Source: Betaproteobacteria bacterium (GTDB lineage: Bacteria; Pseudomonadota; Gammaproteobacteria; Burkholderiales; SG8-41). From it: a DNA stretch of 7,094 bases. The translations under genes and the position numbers were made by a program. The DNA lies in NCBI GenBank assembly GCA_021732805.1, contig JAKFUJ010000225.1, positions 1 to 7,094 on the forward strand, written 5' to 3'. Every line of letters begins with the position of its first letter. Positions within the stretch are counted from its first letter, which is position 1. Positions 5,950 through 7,094 of this stretch are shown here, in pieces. The notes below the pieces were generated by a model that was not told the origin of the DNA, did not search any database, and saw only the letters and a program-made list of their open reading frames with translations.

Positions 5950-7094
5950 CTAGCGCCGTTTCACTGCGCCAGCCCGTTTCAGTTGCGCGACGGCCAGGTC
6001 CAGGCCGGCTCGGTGGTGCGCTCGCGCGGCCTCATCATGCTCCAGACCCTCGTGTAATTGCGCAAGTTCCAGATGTGCCGCATACGTCGGCTCCAGCGCA
6101 ACGCTCGCCTCCAGGTAACTTTGGGCCTTGCCCCACAACTGTTGTTGCGCGCATAACCGACCAAGGGCATGTAGCAGCGCGGAATCCGTGCGGTGATCCT
6201 TGAGCCAGCGTTCGGCACGCTCGATTCGCTGCAGCGTGGCCGCATCGCCGCAATCGCCGTACAGGTTGGCCAGCGCGCTGTCCCACTCCTGATCGAGGCT
6301 GCGCTCGATGATGGTCGCCGCTTCGCTGGTCTGACCCTGCTCGAGAAACGCGCGGGCCGCTGCGCCGGCGACGACGGTATCGCGCCGGTAACGGTCGGGC
6401 ACGCGCTTCCAGACAGCAGTGAGCGTTTCCACATCACCGGCTCTTCCCAATTGCTGGCGCCAGGCGTGGCGACGCTCAACATCGGCCTGGTCGGCGCTGA
6501 ACACATCGCGTTTAGCCAACTGGTCGATCAGCGCCGGCACCAGATCCCACTGACCGATGCGTTGCCGTGCGCGCAATTCGAGGCGCAGCGCCGCGGTATG
6601 TTTTTTCGGCAATACCGCCAATACGGCGAGCGCATCTTCCGGTTGCCGTTCGTCAAGCAGCATCTGGGCCTTGCTGATTGCCGCGGCAGCGTCCGGGGTC
6701 GTCGCATCCATCGGCAGTTTTGCCAGATAGTCGTCACGGCGATCAAGGGCACGCAACTCGTGGGCGGCATGCGCAGCAATGATGGCGCCAAGGTCGCCGG
6801 GTTCGCCCAGCGCCACCGCCTTGTTCACGGTTTTTTCGGCTTTGGCATAACGTCCGGCGAAATATTCGCGCAAGGCCTCGACCAGGGTGCCGTGCGCTTT
6901 TTCACGACGGCGCGCCGTACGGAAACGCACGACACGCCCCGGCAATTCAATTGTTGTCACCAGCAGGCGCACCAGCAGGTACGCCAGCACAAATCCCAGC
7001 ACCAGCAGAATCAATGCAAAATTCAATGACAGTTCGACGCGGTGTCCCGGCAGTGCCAGCAGCACGTAGCCGGTATTCATCTGGGCAAGCAGGG
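5950..7094 (-). CDS. hemY: HemY-like inner-membrane TPR protein linked to heme biosynthesis (5' end outside window)
   Basis: This is proteobacterial HemY, a membrane-anchored tetratricopeptide protein found with hemC/hemD/hemX. Its biochemical role is not established, and it is unrelated to the Bacillus HemY protoporphyrinogen oxidase. Counting from the ATG at 7080, residues 1-19 (NTGYVLLALPGHRVELSLN) are the conserved segment between the two family membrane helices. Residues 20-43 are the second helix, a basic segment follows (RFRTARRREK), and the rest is helical repeat, clearest at about 300-365. The ATG at 7080 is probably internal: the frame stays open to the window edge, reading LLAQ before it, and the family has another helix there. 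Thus about 20 or more residues are missing. The stop is TAG after Lys-Arg-Arg. Upstream hemX/hemD would be expected beyond the right edge. Confidence 0.9.
   Translation of the reverse strand, partial: LLAQMNTGYVLLALPGHRVELSLNFALILLVLGFVLAYLLVRLLVTTIELPGRVVRFRTARRREKAHGTLVEALREYFAGRYAKAEKTVNKAVALGEPGDLGAIIAAHAAHELRALDRRDDYLAKLPMDATTPDAAAAISKAQMLLDERQPEDALAVLAVLPKKHTAALRLELRARQRIGQWDLVPALIDQLAKRDVFSADQADVERRHAWRQQLGRAGDVETLTAVWKRVPDRYRRDTVVAGAAARAFLEQGQTSEAATIIERSLDQEWDSALANLYGDCGDAATLQRIERAERWLKDHRTDSALLHALGRLCAQQQLWGKAQSYLEASVALEPTYAAHLELAQLHEGLEHDEAARAHHRAGLDLAVAQLKRAGAVKRR

Noticed and set aside
6193..7029. A 278-codon open frame on the plus strand opposite hemY
   Set aside because: It is an antisense shadow. 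HemY has recognisable membrane and TPR features in the minus frame, and no family motif or ribosome site supports the plus frame.

Overview
The window looks like ordinary chromosomal DNA from a Gram-negative bacterium, most likely a betaproteobacterium. The basis is gene content and order (cutA-dsbD-tlpA followed by aroQ-accB-accC, with hemY and a glucoseen-reductase-like flavoprotein nearby), the BCCP biotin motif EAMKLLNEIE, and the HemY motif NTGYVLL...RVELSLN. This lineage call comes from remembered family patterns, not a search. Coding density is high. I see no tRNA, rRNA, CRISPR array, insertion sequence, phage gene or attachment site.

The left two thirds read on the minus strand. In transcription order from about 4832 down to 1 they are: a YeeZ-like NAD(P)-binding protein, CutA, DsbD, a membrane-anchored TlpA-type thioredoxin, a 167-bp AT-rich intergenic region, AroQ, AccB and the first 24 codons of AccC. 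The first four genes overlap (11 bp, ATGA, GTGA) and should form one translationally coupled operon. CutA, DsbD and TlpA suggest periplasmic thiol and metal homeostasis: DsbD carries electrons across the inner membrane and the TlpA-like protein is a plausible recipient. AroQ (shikimate pathway) and AccB/AccC (malonyl-CoA synthesis) form a second unit. It is probably driven by a promoter with a perfect TATAAT at 1111-1116, followed by a 16-bp perfect inverted repeat at 1090-1105.

The right third holds a plus-strand gene for a [2Fe-2S]-FAD-NAD(P)H reductase. It is divergent from yeeZ across a 51-bp gap and convergent with hemY. HemY is on the minus strand and its true N-terminus lies beyond the right edge of the window. 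The gap between the two convergent stops is 55 bp with no clear terminator.

Nothing here clearly amounts to an undescribed system. The items most worth a second look are the palindrome in the aroQ-accBC leader, the orphan glucoseen-reductase-like flavoprotein, and the tightly coupled CutA-DsbD-TlpA module. Several start codons also need care (dsbD, cutA, tlpA, the reductase, hemY), because the longest open frame is misleading for most of them.
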